48,301 nt of DNA from Clostridia bacterium. Lineage in GTDB: Bacteria; Bacillota; Clostridia; Christensenellales; Aristaeellaceae. This document shows positions 16,167 through 25,061 of the stretch, one piece after another. Position 1 is the first letter of the stretch. Each line of letters starts with the position of its first letter. The DNA lies in assembly GCA_017465155.1 (NCBI GenBank), contig JAFTWV010000049.1, positions 1 through 48,301 on the forward strand, given 5' to 3'. The notes under the pieces were generated by a model that searched no databases, was not told where the DNA came from, and saw only the letters and a list, made by a program, of their open reading frames with translations. The translations under genes and the position numbers were made by a program.

Positions 16167-18492
16167 CGTTTTGTTCCTCCATCTCTCCGTACAGCAGTCC
16201 GCTCGATCCTGTGGCAAGGTAGAAACGCCCGAAAATGCGCTTGTCCCCGTCGATCGAGTGCATGCGTCCGTACATTTGCCTTTCATCGTTGATCCGCTCA
16301 AAGGACGCGCCTTCGTCAAGGGTACGGTAGAAGCCGTAGACGCCGTCCAGCACGCCGTTGAAATAGATTGCCTTCGGTTCCTCCGCGTAGCTGCCGCCGG
16401 GGCGACCCACGCCGAGTCCCACGCAGAATGCCGCATCTGCCGCTTTTGTCAGGCGTCTGCCGGCAAAGCAGTCCGCAGCATAGTCGTATTGCAGCTTCCA
16501 CAAGCCCTCGCCCGTGGCGATATACAGCCTGCTGACGCTTTGCCCATCCGGCTCCATGGATGGCGCAACGCGGATCTCTGTCCTGTCTGCGCAGTCCACA
16601 AGGCCGAAATTCACCTGCGGGAAGCCCTCGGGCGCCGGACGCTGACGGAAGGTATCGCCTCCGTCCGTGCTGACATACATTTGCCCCTCCTCGCCAAAGC
16701 CGTAGAACACATGCGGCAGCAAGCGGTCAGCAAGGGGCTTCATCAACCCGGCCGCAGGACGCCCGTCAGCGTCTAAGACACAGCTGCGTCGGAAGGTGCA
16801 GCCGCCGTCGTGGGATACGATCACATTCCGGGCATGCAGGCGGATTTTCTCCGCCACCGCCCAGACATAGGTGCTGCCGTCGGCGCTCATCGCCGCCCAG
16901 CCCGCATTGATGTTGACGCCCGAAATGCGCCGCAGCAGCTCATCCAGCTCCCCGGACAGGCCCATGGGTATACCGATGCGCCGCCAGGTCTGCGCACCAT
17001 CGTGGGAAACGATCAGCCCGCCCTTTGTTTTCCCCTTCCAGTTGCCGCGGGCAGTCACGATGATATGCGCTGGATCGCTGTCCTGCCAGTCGCAGTTCAG
17101 GCAGGTAATCCAGCGGTTTCCCTCGCCGTCTGCAAAGGAATTGTCACAGTGCATGTCCACGTCAGTGAAGGCAAAGCCGCCCAGATCACCAATCATGTCC
17201 AGCACCTGCACGCGGCCGGAGGGCGGCGCATATACGCCGATGTGCACCGTTTCCTCCATACCGTCGCACCAATCCTCCCAGACGACCGTTTCTGCCCGCA
17301 GGTTGCCTGTGCGGAACACGCCTGTGCCTGTGTTGAACCATGCCCTGTCCGCATCATGGGGATCGATTTTGACATCGGTCAGCCAGTGGATCAGGTTCTC
17401 GCCGCCGTTGCAGCAGGGCCGCATATAGGGCAGCCGGAAACGCATTTCACCCACATCAAGGCGGTGGAGAATCTTCCTCCACGTTCGGCCCTGATCCCGG
17501 GAGAGGTACACCGCATCGCCGTCCCGGCGGCTGATCGTTGCGGTGATGAGCAAGCCTGCCCCCGCATGCACATCGACGGCAGAATAGCCCCACGGCCCCT
17601 TTTCCGGGGTGATATCCACCGGCTCAGCTGGCCGGCCGCTCTCCAGTGCATACCGGGCAATGCGGCCGCATGCACAATCGCCGCTGTCGCAGGTGTAGCC
17701 GCGCTCCACATTCTGGCTCCGGGGACCGTTTGCTGAAAAGCTGACATACAGATACCTGCCGTCGCAGGCGCACCGCTGCGCTACAAGACCATGCAGCCTG
17801 CTGCCCTCCACCGGCGTATATTCGATCTGCCGGACAGGCTCGAAGCTCATGCCGCCGTCATAGGAAGCGTACAGGCTTGGGCCGCGCTGATCACCGCAGC
17901 GGCAGGCGATTCCCTCCGTGCCGACAAGCAGCAACCCCTCCCTGTGGTACACAAAGGTGCATGCCGTCTCCGGGAAGCTGTCCACGTGGCGCCATGATAC
18001 GCCTTCATCCGTCGAATGCCACAGGCCGTCCGCCTGCGTCGCAAACCACAGATGCGTTCCGCCGTCACGGGGAGGACGGCATATCAGCCGCTCGCCCGCG
18101 CCGCGCCCATGGAGATTCCCGTGCACAAAGAAGGGCAGCTCGTGCCGCCGGAAAGTTTCGCCGCAGTCATCAGAAATGGTCAGCAATCCGTGCGAACCCG
18201 GATCCCGCAAGCCGCCGGCGATATACAGCCTCCCCGGACGGGACTCATCCAGCGCAGCAGAGATGGGACAGGTTTCGCGCAGATCATCGTGGGACACATG
18301 ATCAATCAGGGAAACCCAGCGCTCCTTCCCGGCGTCGTATCGATACATGCCTCCGATATCCGTGCGGCAGTACAGGGCGGGTGATGCGCCGTGCGAAAAG
18401 AAGAAGCCTGTTACGTAGCCGCCCCCGCCAATGGGGATATGACGGTATTTGTATGGAACGCAGCGAATAACCATCACACGCCTTTCAATCAT
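16156..18492 (-). CDS. GH74-type xyloglucanase, cytoplasmic
   Basis: 778 residues in the pattern of a twin seven-bladed beta propeller. It opens with the GH74 hallmark IGGGGYVTGFFFSHGASPALYCRTDIGG, and carries repeated Asp-box-like motifs (for example SDDCGETF, STDEGVSW, SRDQGRTW, SHDGAQTW, STDGGDTF). The two family catalytic aspartates are present: Asp45 (RTDIGG) and Asp436 (IGDLGGF). GH74 enzymes cut beta-1,4-glucan backbones of xyloglucan. There is no signal peptide, so it probably acts on imported oligosaccharides or as an exo/oligosaccharide-specific enzyme. The start (18492 or six codons later) is not decided by a strong ribosome binding site. It lies 45 bp after the MATE gene and overlaps the GH31 gene. 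Confidence 0.85.
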   Translation of the reverse strand: MIERRVMVIRCVPYKYRHIPIGGGGYVTGFFFSHGASPALYCRTDIGGMYRYDAGKERWVSLIDHVSHDDLRETCPISAALDESRPGRLYIAGGLRDPGSHGLLTISDDCGETFRRHELPFFVHGNLHGRGAGERLICRPPRDGGTHLWFATQADGLWHSTDEGVSWRHVDSFPETACTFVYHREGLLLVGTEGIACRCGDQRGPSLYASYDGGMSFEPVRQIEYTPVEGSRLHGLVAQRCACDGRYLYVSFSANGPRSQNVERGYTCDSGDCACGRIARYALESGRPAEPVDITPEKGPWGYSAVDVHAGAGLLITATISRRDGDAVYLSRDQGRTWRKILHRLDVGEMRFRLPYMRPCCNGGENLIHWLTDVKIDPHDADRAWFNTGTGVFRTGNLRAETVVWEDWCDGMEETVHIGVYAPPSGRVQVLDMIGDLGGFAFTDVDMHCDNSFADGEGNRWITCLNCDWQDSDPAHIIVTARGNWKGKTKGGLIVSHDGAQTWRRIGIPMGLSGELDELLRRISGVNINAGWAAMSADGSTYVWAVAEKIRLHARNVIVSHDGGCTFRRSCVLDADGRPAAGLMKPLADRLLPHVFYGFGEEGQMYVSTDGGDTFRQRPAPEGFPQVNFGLVDCADRTEIRVAPSMEPDGQSVSRLYIATGEGLWKLQYDYAADCFAGRRLTKAADAAFCVGLGVGRPGGSYAEEPKAIYFNGVLDGVYGFYRTLDEGASFERINDERQMYGRMHSIDGDKRIFGRFYLATGSSGLLYGEMEEQNDAY

Positions 18493-18537
18493 ACAGACAG
18501 CCGTCCTCGCACGCTTTCGCAGAAGGTCTCGGGAGTC

Positions 18538-19968
18538 TTACACAGCGTCATCCACCACATTGTTCGCCCAGAAATCGCTGCGCAGCATCACCAGGCCGAT
18601 GATCAGCTTTACCACGTCGATAAACTGGATGCAGAAATACATTGACACCACGTCCATTCCGGTAAAGCGGCTCAGGCAATACGCCAGCACCGCCGGCACA
18701 CACCATGTATATACGCTGTCAAAGAGGAAGGTAATCAATGTCTTCCCGCCGGAACGGATGGTGAAATATGTCGCGTGAAGGAAGGCGTGGATGGGCAGAG
18801 ACATGCCCGCAATCACAAGCGTCCTGCTGGCCAGCGTCCGTGCTTCCTCCGTAACCGCAAACCAGTGGGGAATCACCCCGGCAAACAGCGCCAGCAGACC
18901 GCCCAGCGCAAGATGGCTTACCACGGTGATGAACAGCAGCTTCGTGTCCACATCCCGTGCGCCCCGCTTGTCGCCGCGGCCAAGGTACTGTCCAACCATG
19001 ATGGACACCGCGTTGCCCATCGCAAACATGATGATGCAGAACAGATTCCAGGCCGTGCTGGTGATGTTCAGCGCCGCAAGAGCCGTCATGCCGCGCGTGG
19101 AGTAGCACTGGTTGATGAACGTCATGCCCAGGGACCACAGCACCTCGTTAAGCAGCAGCGGCGTGCCGGTAACTGCGACCTTCTGGATCAGGGACATGGA
19201 TACATGGCCGCTGCGATACACACCCTTGAGGAAGGTGTAGCGGTGCGCGTTCATATGCGCATAGACAGCCACAACGCACATTTCCACAAAGCGTGACGCA
19301 ACCGTTGCCGCCGCTGCGCCGCGCACGCCCATGCCTGCGCCCCACATCATGAAGCTCTGCCCCAGCACCGTCATCTCCCGCACAGGATAGATCAGCAGGA
19401 AATTAAGCACAAGGTTCGTCAGGATGGCGATGATGCTGGCCACCATAATGGCCACTGTGCGCCCCGTCTCACGCATTGAGCCTGCATAGCACTGCACCAG
19501 CACGAAGGGCGGCAGACCCCAGAGCATGACGCGAAGATAATCACAGCCCTCCTGCAGTGCAAAGGCAGCACGGGCCGGATCGACCTCGCTGGCCATGAAG
19601 ATCCGGACGAAGCTCTCACCCTTAAGCAGCAGCACGCTGATACCGATCACCAGCACTGCCGTACCGAAGTACATTTTCGTCCGGAAGGCCTGACGCATAC
19701 CCTCCACATCATTCTTGCCTGCAAACTGCGAGCCGAAGATTGACACGCCCGAGAGTCCGCCGAAGATCGTCAGGTTAAAAACCATCAGGATCTGATTCAC
19801 CACGCCAACCGCGCTGAAGCTTTCTTCGCCCAGCGATCCCACCATCAGCGTATCCAGCATGTTCACAAAGGAGGTGAAGCCCTGCTGCACCACCAGCGGC
19901 AGCAGGATAATCAGCACCGTACGGTAAAAGGCCTTGTCACCGATAAACTTACGCATGAACTTTCGCAT
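18538..19968 (-). CDS. MATE family efflux transporter
   Basis: 476 residues with about twelve membrane helices in two homologous halves, the standard MATE layout. N-terminal signatures include PLVVQQGFTSFVNMLDTLMVGSLGEESFSAVGVVNQ; the second half repeats with GTPLLLNEVLWSLGMTFINQCYSTRG. MATE proteins export cationic or other small organic compounds with Na+ or H+. The start has AGGAG ahead and its own promoter at 20008-20035. It is first in the MATE - GH74 - GH31 unit. Whether it moves a product of the sugar pathway or simply shares the promoter is unknown. Confidence 0.9.
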   Translation of the reverse strand: MRKFMRKFIGDKAFYRTVLIILLPLVVQQGFTSFVNMLDTLMVGSLGEESFSAVGVVNQILMVFNLTIFGGLSGVSIFGSQFAGKNDVEGMRQAFRTKMYFGTAVLVIGISVLLLKGESFVRIFMASEVDPARAAFALQEGCDYLRVMLWGLPPFVLVQCYAGSMRETGRTVAIMVASIIAILTNLVLNFLLIYPVREMTVLGQSFMMWGAGMGVRGAAAATVASRFVEMCVVAVYAHMNAHRYTFLKGVYRSGHVSMSLIQKVAVTGTPLLLNEVLWSLGMTFINQCYSTRGMTALAALNITSTAWNLFCIIMFAMGNAVSIMVGQYLGRGDKRGARDVDTKLLFITVVSHLALGGLLALFAGVIPHWFAVTEEARTLASRTLVIAGMSLPIHAFLHATYFTIRSGGKTLITFLFDSVYTWCVPAVLAYCLSRFTGMDVVSMYFCIQFIDVVKLIIGLVMLRSDFWANNVVDDAV

Positions 19969-20007
19969 ATCCGGATGCTCCTGTCACATCAAGTTGTACT
20001 CCCCCCT

Positions 20008-20035
20008 ATTGTAACGTGAATTCATGCAAAGTCAA
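20008..20035 (-). promoter_or_regulatory. promoter of the MATE-GH74-GH31 operon
   Basis: On the minus strand TTGACT (20035-20030) and TACAAT (20013-20008) are 16 bp apart, about 40 bp ahead of the start at 19968. Confidence 0.65.
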
Positions 20036-20044
20036 GCAGAAAAA

Positions 20045-20075
20045 CCCGCCCTGCCCCTAAAGGGAACAGGACGGG
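20045..20075 (-). terminator. terminator of the DUF3798 ABC operon
   Basis: On the minus strand CCCGTCCTG (20075-20067) pairs with CAGGGCGGG (20053-20045) with one mismatch, followed by TTTTTC. It sits after the last permease gene and just upstream of the MATE promoter. Confidence 0.8.
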
Positions 20076-20081
20076 CCAGTT

Positions 20082-20112
20082 TGTCAAAAAGTTCTCTGGG
20101 AGGTGTCGGAGG
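20082..20112. repeat. extragenic repeat, copy 1 (stop-to-terminator spacer)
   Basis: The sequence TGTCAAAAAGTTCTCTGGGA followed by GGTGTCGGAGG also occurs, with few changes, at 48170-48202. It fills the gap between the permease stop codon and the operon terminator. Confidence 0.6.
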
Positions 20113-20125
20113 ACTTGCGTCAGTC

Positions 20126-21535
20126 TCAGCTCTTGAGAGCCTCGTCTGCCTTTTTCTTCTTTTGCACGCCGCTCCATGCATGCATCACCAGTGCCAGCGC
20201 AATAACGCCGTAGGAGATGAACACGCGGAAGTACTCGCCGATTGCCGCGTCGCCGAACAGGTTCTTGCCTGCATTGGGCGCCACAATAAACAGCAGGTGG
20301 AACAGGATACAGCCCAGCAGCGCCTGGCCATTGGTCGCTTTGCGGATGGACGCGCCGCCCACCAGAATCGCTGCGCCGGCATACAGACCAACCTGCTCGT
20401 GCGCGCCATAGGTCTGGAAGGAGCCCATGTTCTGCACAAAGATCAGCTGGCCCCAGCCTGCGAGCACGGTGGAGATCATGATGGCAATCACGCGCACCTT
20501 ATCCACATTGATGCCCGAAGCATTGGCAACCGTACGGTTCTGGCCGACTGCGCGGAACTGCTGGCCGATACGTGTCTTGAGCAGCGCCGTGTTGAACAGG
20601 CAGAGCACGCCCACCACCATGAAGGTCGCCATGGGGACCTTGACCATGGCAAACAGGCTTGCAACCGCCGGAATGCGCACAATCGCCGTACAGACTGCCA
20701 GCACCCCCAGATAGATCAGCGGCTTCTGCAGCTTGAAATCCGCTCCGCCCAGCATGATGGTAAACATCAGCAGGATCACACCGGAAACAATTGCCATGGG
20801 AAGCGTCAGACCAAGCTGGGGCGCAATTGCGCTCACCAGACAGGCAGCAAACGTCAGCAGAACGCTGCAGCTCACGCGGATCACCGCGTTCTTCTTCACC
20901 ACCAGGCGGAGCGCCAGCGCAATCAGCAGCGCAACCAGCATCACCAGAGCCGCATCCGCAAAGGATACCTGCCACAGGCCGTCCAATGCATACTTGAAGC
21001 CACGCGTGGTGGACAGGTCAATGGTGTTCGCCACGCCCGTGGAGCCCTTGATGACAAGGCCCGGGGCATTCAGAGGAATGAGGTTGCCGAAGATGAAGAG
21101 GAACAGCAGCTGATAGAGGCCATTGGCAAAGTAGCCCAGAATCAGACCGCCGATCATTTCCTGACCCTTCATCTTGTTCAGAAGCTTGCCAATCAGGAAG
21201 CCAAAGAACGCAGCCAGCGGCACAGTCATCAGCGCAGCCAGCGCCATGCCCGGCAGTCCGCTGATGCCCCATTCAATCACCCACAGCACGGCAATCTGCG
21301 CCGCCATTGCGCCGATGGTGATGGCAAAGTTGATGCCCATGCCTGCGACGATCGGGATGATCAGCGCCAGCACAATGAAGGCATTGCGGCTCAGGCGGCC
21401 GAACAGCTCGTACATCACGAAGGACAGGGATTGTCCGCTGTACGCCAGGCAAAGCACGCACAGCGCGACGAACATAACCGTCACCGCATTGTTGCGCAGT
21501 ATGCTGCGCCAGTCGATCTTACGCACGCGAATCAC
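20126..21535 (-). CDS. ABC transporter permease (BmpB/RbsC-like), second subunit
   Basis: 469 residues with about ten membrane helices. The family core is visible: MGINFAITIGAMAAQIAV near the start, the EAA-like segment GHxF... replaced by GQQFRAVGQNRTVANASGI, and VGLYAGAAILVGGASIRKA near the end. Such permeases belong to importers for sugars or nucleosides (ribose, purine or BMP-type). It overlaps the preceding permease gene by 17 bp and is the last gene of the operon before the terminator at 20045. The C-terminus is a short Lys-rich tail. Together with the other permease it should form the membrane channel; substrate unknown. Confidence 0.85.
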   Translation of the reverse strand: MIRVRKIDWRSILRNNAVTVMFVALCVLCLAYSGQSLSFVMYELFGRLSRNAFIVLALIIPIVAGMGINFAITIGAMAAQIAVLWVIEWGISGLPGMALAALMTVPLAAFFGFLIGKLLNKMKGQEMIGGLILGYFANGLYQLLFLFIFGNLIPLNAPGLVIKGSTGVANTIDLSTTRGFKYALDGLWQVSFADAALVMLVALLIALALRLVVKKNAVIRVSCSVLLTFAACLVSAIAPQLGLTLPMAIVSGVILLMFTIMLGGADFKLQKPLIYLGVLAVCTAIVRIPAVASLFAMVKVPMATFMVVGVLCLFNTALLKTRIGQQFRAVGQNRTVANASGINVDKVRVIAIMISTVLAGWGQLIFVQNMGSFQTYGAHEQVGLYAGAAILVGGASIRKATNGQALLGCILFHLLFIVAPNAGKNLFGDAAIGEYFRVFISYGVIALALVMHAWSGVQKKKKADEALKS

Positions 21536-23390
21536 CTCCGGACTTGGTCAGGGCATACAGGATGATGCCGTTAGAGATCAGGATGCGCAGCGTTTCAGAA
21601 ATGGTGGAGCCGGGAACGAGCACGTTCGCCACCGGCATACCCAGCGTCAGCACGCCCTGGAACAGGAACGTACCGATCAGCACATGGCTGATCTTGCAGC
21701 GGGACGTGGACGCGCCGCCGATGAGGATCGCAGAGGCCGCGATGAAGCCCATCTGACGGGGAGCCGTGTACAGCTGCATGAAGCCGTAGCTCTGGGAGTA
21801 CACCAGAATACCCACCGCGCCCAGCACCGTGGACAGCACAGTACCAATGACGCGCATCTTATCAACATTGATACCCGTCGCTTCTGCGAAACGGGGATTG
21901 TTGCCGACCGCCTGCATGGCTACGCCCGTCTTGGAGCGGGTGAAAAGCCACACAATGAAGCAGCACAGCAGCATGAACAGCATCAGGCCCGTCGGCACCG
22001 TGAAGCTTCCGATATCGAAGGCCAGGAAATCATCCAGAATGTGCTTGAAGTTGGTAGAGTCCAGACCGATGGTATTGCGCAATCCGGTACCCATGGGCCA
22101 GCGCAGCTTCAGACTCGTGAAGGGCAGTACCAGCCAGGCAATACACATCAGCGACACAATGGAGAAGCCCACGTAGGTCGTCACGGACATCTCCTCGCCC
22201 TTGAGGCGATTGAGCAGCTGTGCATACAGCCAGCCCGCCACCGCCGCGATGATGACGCCCACCACGATCGCCAGCAGGAAGCCCCACGCACCGGGAACGC
22301 CCAGCTCAATCGTCACCAGACCGCCGATCAGACCGGCAACCAGACCAATGGGCAGACCCAGATTCAGGCTGATGCCGCACTGGATGCCCGGCACCATAGC
22401 CAGCACCATGATGGAGTTCATGCCCATGCGCACCAGGGAGTTGGACAGCAGCGTGGACAGGTCCAGATCATACCACAGGCTCATGAAGCACAGCAGAATG
22501 AAGAACAGACCGATGATGATACGCGGGATGCCCAGCTTCTTGCACAGCAGCTCGTAGAACAGCACCACAGCCGCCGCTACCACCAGCGCCAGCGCACCGT
22601 AGAGCAGGTCGTCCGCATAGCGGATCAGGAATGCGGATGTGCCGTTTGCAACAGCGCTGCCGCTGCCTGCCGCCACATAGCGGTCATACTGCACGGTAAA
22701 GCTGTCTCCGCGCTGGAACACAACACTGGAAATGGTATCCTTCAGAGTCGCAAGGGCGCTGTCGTCCAGCACGGGATAGATCCCCTTGAGGGCCTCACCC
22801 ACACCGTTGAAGGCCTCGTCCGCCTTGGCCAGCAGCGCGGTCATTTCCTCCGTCGCCACGAAGCCGGACATATCGACCTCAACCTTTTCCTCCTCGCCTA
22901 CCTCCTGTCCAGCGTCGATCTTCGCCTGACGCTCTGCCTCTGCCTTGGCCTCGGCCTCGGCAAGATGCTCGGCGATGTAAGCCTCCTCCGCAGCAACGGT
23001 CACCGCATAATAGGGCTCCAGCTGTGCGGCATAGGCAGCCACCGCATCCTCCAGCGCCGCTGTGTCAAGGGTGCTGTAATCGGTGGTCGTGTTTTCATAC
23101 TTTGCGCGGGTTTCTTCCTCAGCCTTGGCAACTGCCGCGCGGATGGCCTTCATGCCGCCGCCGGCTGCTTTGGCCGCTGCCTGCGCTTCCTTCTTGGCGA
23201 TGGCCACGTAGCTCTCTACCACGCCGTCGCCGGTGGCATTGAGCAGCGTACGGATTCGCAGCGCCTCAATGATATCCTTGCCCTCCTGCGCATCGCGCTT
23301 GGGCAGGTTCACCGCGCCCAGCACCGCCAGCACCACGGAGGCGATCACCAGCACAATGGCAATCACGCGTTGAATCTTGTTCTTCGTCAC
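21519..23390 (-). CDS. ABC transporter permease with a large extracytoplasmic insertion
   Basis: 623 residues, far longer than the roughly 300-400 usual for this permease family. After a first helix (about 8-28) comes a hydrophilic segment of about 230 residues (33-262) that is rich in Ala, Glu and Lys (AIAKKEAQAAAKAAGGG, EHLAEAEAKAEAERQAK) and looks helical or coiled-coil. The rest is a normal permease: about nine helices, MGMNSIMVLAMVPGIQCGISLNLGLPIG, GVAMQAVGNNPRFAEATGI and MGFIAASAILIGGAS. The insertion should lie outside the membrane and might hold the binding protein or span the wall. It overlaps the ATPase gene by 4 bp (ATGA). Confidence 0.85.
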   Translation of the reverse strand: MTKNKIQRVIAIVLVIASVVLAVLGAVNLPKRDAQEGKDIIEALRIRTLLNATGDGVVESYVAIAKKEAQAAAKAAGGGMKAIRAAVAKAEEETRAKYENTTTDYSTLDTAALEDAVAAYAAQLEPYYAVTVAAEEAYIAEHLAEAEAKAEAERQAKIDAGQEVGEEEKVEVDMSGFVATEEMTALLAKADEAFNGVGEALKGIYPVLDDSALATLKDTISSVVFQRGDSFTVQYDRYVAAGSGSAVANGTSAFLIRYADDLLYGALALVVAAAVVLFYELLCKKLGIPRIIIGLFFILLCFMSLWYDLDLSTLLSNSLVRMGMNSIMVLAMVPGIQCGISLNLGLPIGLVAGLIGGLVTIELGVPGAWGFLLAIVVGVIIAAVAGWLYAQLLNRLKGEEMSVTTYVGFSIVSLMCIAWLVLPFTSLKLRWPMGTGLRNTIGLDSTNFKHILDDFLAFDIGSFTVPTGLMLFMLLCCFIVWLFTRSKTGVAMQAVGNNPRFAEATGINVDKMRVIGTVLSTVLGAVGILVYSQSYGFMQLYTAPRQMGFIAASAILIGGASTSRCKISHVLIGTFLFQGVLTLGMPVANVLVPGSTISETLRILISNGIILYALTKSGGDSRA

Positions 23391-24994
23391 TGTGCGTCGC
23401 CTCCCTTCTTGTGCTCGCCGGGTTTGATGCCGCTCATGGCCAGACCGAAGTCCGCGTCAGAGGCGTCCGGCGGCAGCACGTCCACCAGCTTACCTTCCGA
23501 AACGATCATAATGCGGTCGGAAATGCTGCGCAGCTCCTGCAGCTCGGAGGATACCATAACAATGGTCATGCCCTGTTCACGGTTGAGCTTGACGAGGGTC
23601 TCCAGCACCAGCTTCTTCGCACCGATGTCAATGCCGCGGGTGGGCTCGGAAACGAACAGGAAGCGCGGCTTCATCGTCAATGCGCGGGCAATACAAACCT
23701 TCTGCTGGTTGCCGCCGGACAGCGTGCCGGAATGCTGCGTCGGGCCAAAGCAGCGGATATCCAGATCCTTGATCATCTGATTCGCCTGCTGACGGATGGC
23801 CTTGGAGGATTTGAGGGTAATGGGGCCGTACTTGTTCAGGAACTCGCCCTTGATCTGCATGGCCGTGAAGACGATGTTATCCTCAATAGACTGATCCAGC
23901 AGCAGACCCACGCCCTTGCGATCCTCGGACACCATAGCAATGCCTGCCTTCAGCGCATCGGACGCATTGCCCAGCTTAAGCTCCTCGCCGAATACCTGGA
24001 CCTTGCCGGCGGAGGAGTACAGGCTCATCACGCCGTTGGGGATGCCCAGCTTGCCCTGGCCGGCCAGACCGCCGATGCCCAGGATCTCGCCCTCATGCAC
24101 ATCAAAGGAAACGCCGCGGACTTCCTCGCCGGGCATATCCACATACAGGTCGCGCACGGAAAGCGCCACATTGCCCTTGGGAACCTCGCGGGGCTCGACG
24201 GACACCATGGCTTCGCCCTTGCGTCCAATCATCAGCTCGGCCAGCTCCAGGATGCTGGTGTCCTTCTTCTCGCGCTTGGCGGCCAGCTTACCGTCACGCA
24301 GGATGGTGATGGAGTCCGCCGCCGCCATGACCTCATCCAGACGATGGGTGATAAAAATGATGGCGATACCGGTGGCCGCAATCTGCTTCATGACGGACAC
24401 CAGCTGCGTGGCTTCACTCTCGGTCAGAACGGCGGTGGGCTCGTCGAACACAAGGAGCTTGATGCCGGTCTTGTCGATTTCACGCGCAATCTCGACAAAC
24501 TGCATGTAACCCACGGGCATGCCTTCCACGCGGGTGTACTCATCAATATTCATGCCAACGCTGTCCAGCGCCTTGCGGGCAGCGGAGGACATCGCGCCCA
24601 TGTCCAGCGTCTCCAGGTTCTTACCCAGCATGCGGCTGATCAGGTTGCGGTTGGTGACCTCACGGTTCAGCTTGATGTTCTCCGTGACGGTAAAGCCCGG
24701 CAGCAGCATGAACTCCTGATGCACCATGCCGATGCCCTTGGTCATGGCGTCATGGGGCGATGCGATATGGGTGACCTCGCCGTCCAGCAGCACTTCGCCG
24801 TCGAAGCCGCCGGTGGAATGGATCACGGGCATGCCGAACAGCACGTTCATCAGCGTGGACTTGCCTGCGCCGTTTTCGCCCAGCAGCGCATGGATCTCGC
24901 CTGGGCGCACCTTCAGCGTCACATCGCTCAGAACGGTATTCTCACCATAGCGCTTGCCGATATTTTTCATTTCAAGAACAAATTCAGCGCTCAA
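23387..24994 (-). CDS. ABC transporter ATPase with two nucleotide-binding domains (MglA/RbsA/YufO-like)
   Basis: 535 residues with two ABC domains. Domain 1 has Walker A GENGAGKST (39-47), a signature replaced by VGYMQFVEIARE as in galactose/ribose importers, and Walker B LLVFDEPTAVLT. Domain 2 has a degenerate Walker A (IGGLAGQGKLGI), signature LSGGNQQKVCIARAL and FVSEPTRGIDIGAKK, where the usual Asp before Glu is Ser. Only one site should hydrolyse ATP fully, normal for this family. The start is TTG at 24994, chosen because AAGGAGG lies 9 bp upstream; the longer ATG frame has no supporting site. It is the second gene of the DUF3798 operon. Confidence 0.9.
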   Translation of the reverse strand: MSAEFVLEMKNIGKRYGENTVLSDVTLKVRPGEIHALLGENGAGKSTLMNVLFGMPVIHSTGGFDGEVLLDGEVTHIASPHDAMTKGIGMVHQEFMLLPGFTVTENIKLNREVTNRNLISRMLGKNLETLDMGAMSSAARKALDSVGMNIDEYTRVEGMPVGYMQFVEIAREIDKTGIKLLVFDEPTAVLTESEATQLVSVMKQIAATGIAIIFITHRLDEVMAAADSITILRDGKLAAKREKKDTSILELAELMIGRKGEAMVSVEPREVPKGNVALSVRDLYVDMPGEEVRGVSFDVHEGEILGIGGLAGQGKLGIPNGVMSLYSSAGKVQVFGEELKLGNASDALKAGIAMVSEDRKGVGLLLDQSIEDNIVFTAMQIKGEFLNKYGPITLKSSKAIRQQANQMIKDLDIRCFGPTQHSGTLSGGNQQKVCIARALTMKPRFLFVSEPTRGIDIGAKKLVLETLVKLNREQGMTIVMVSSELQELRSISDRIMIVSEGKLVDVLPPDASDADFGLAMSGIKPGEHKKGGDAQ

Positions 24995-25020
24995 TCCGGT
25001 GAACCTCCTTTGCAAAAGAT

Positions 25021-25046
25021 GGGCCCGCCCATCATGGGGCGGGCCC
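25021..25046 (-). promoter_or_regulatory. intercistronic hairpin after the DUF3798 gene
   Basis: GGGCCCGCCC (25021-25030) and GGGCGGGCCC (25037-25046) make a perfect 10-bp GC stem with a 6-base loop, between the binding-protein stop and the ATPase start. There is no long T run, so it is likely an RNA-stabilising or partially terminating element that keeps the binding protein more abundant. Confidence 0.65.
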
Positions 25047-25061
25047 GAGCCTACGCCTGTA

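Noticed and set aside
21174-23780. A long plus-strand open frame opposite the two permease genes
   Set aside because: The translation is rich in His/Gln/Arg with no domain and is the mirror of well-supported permease genes.
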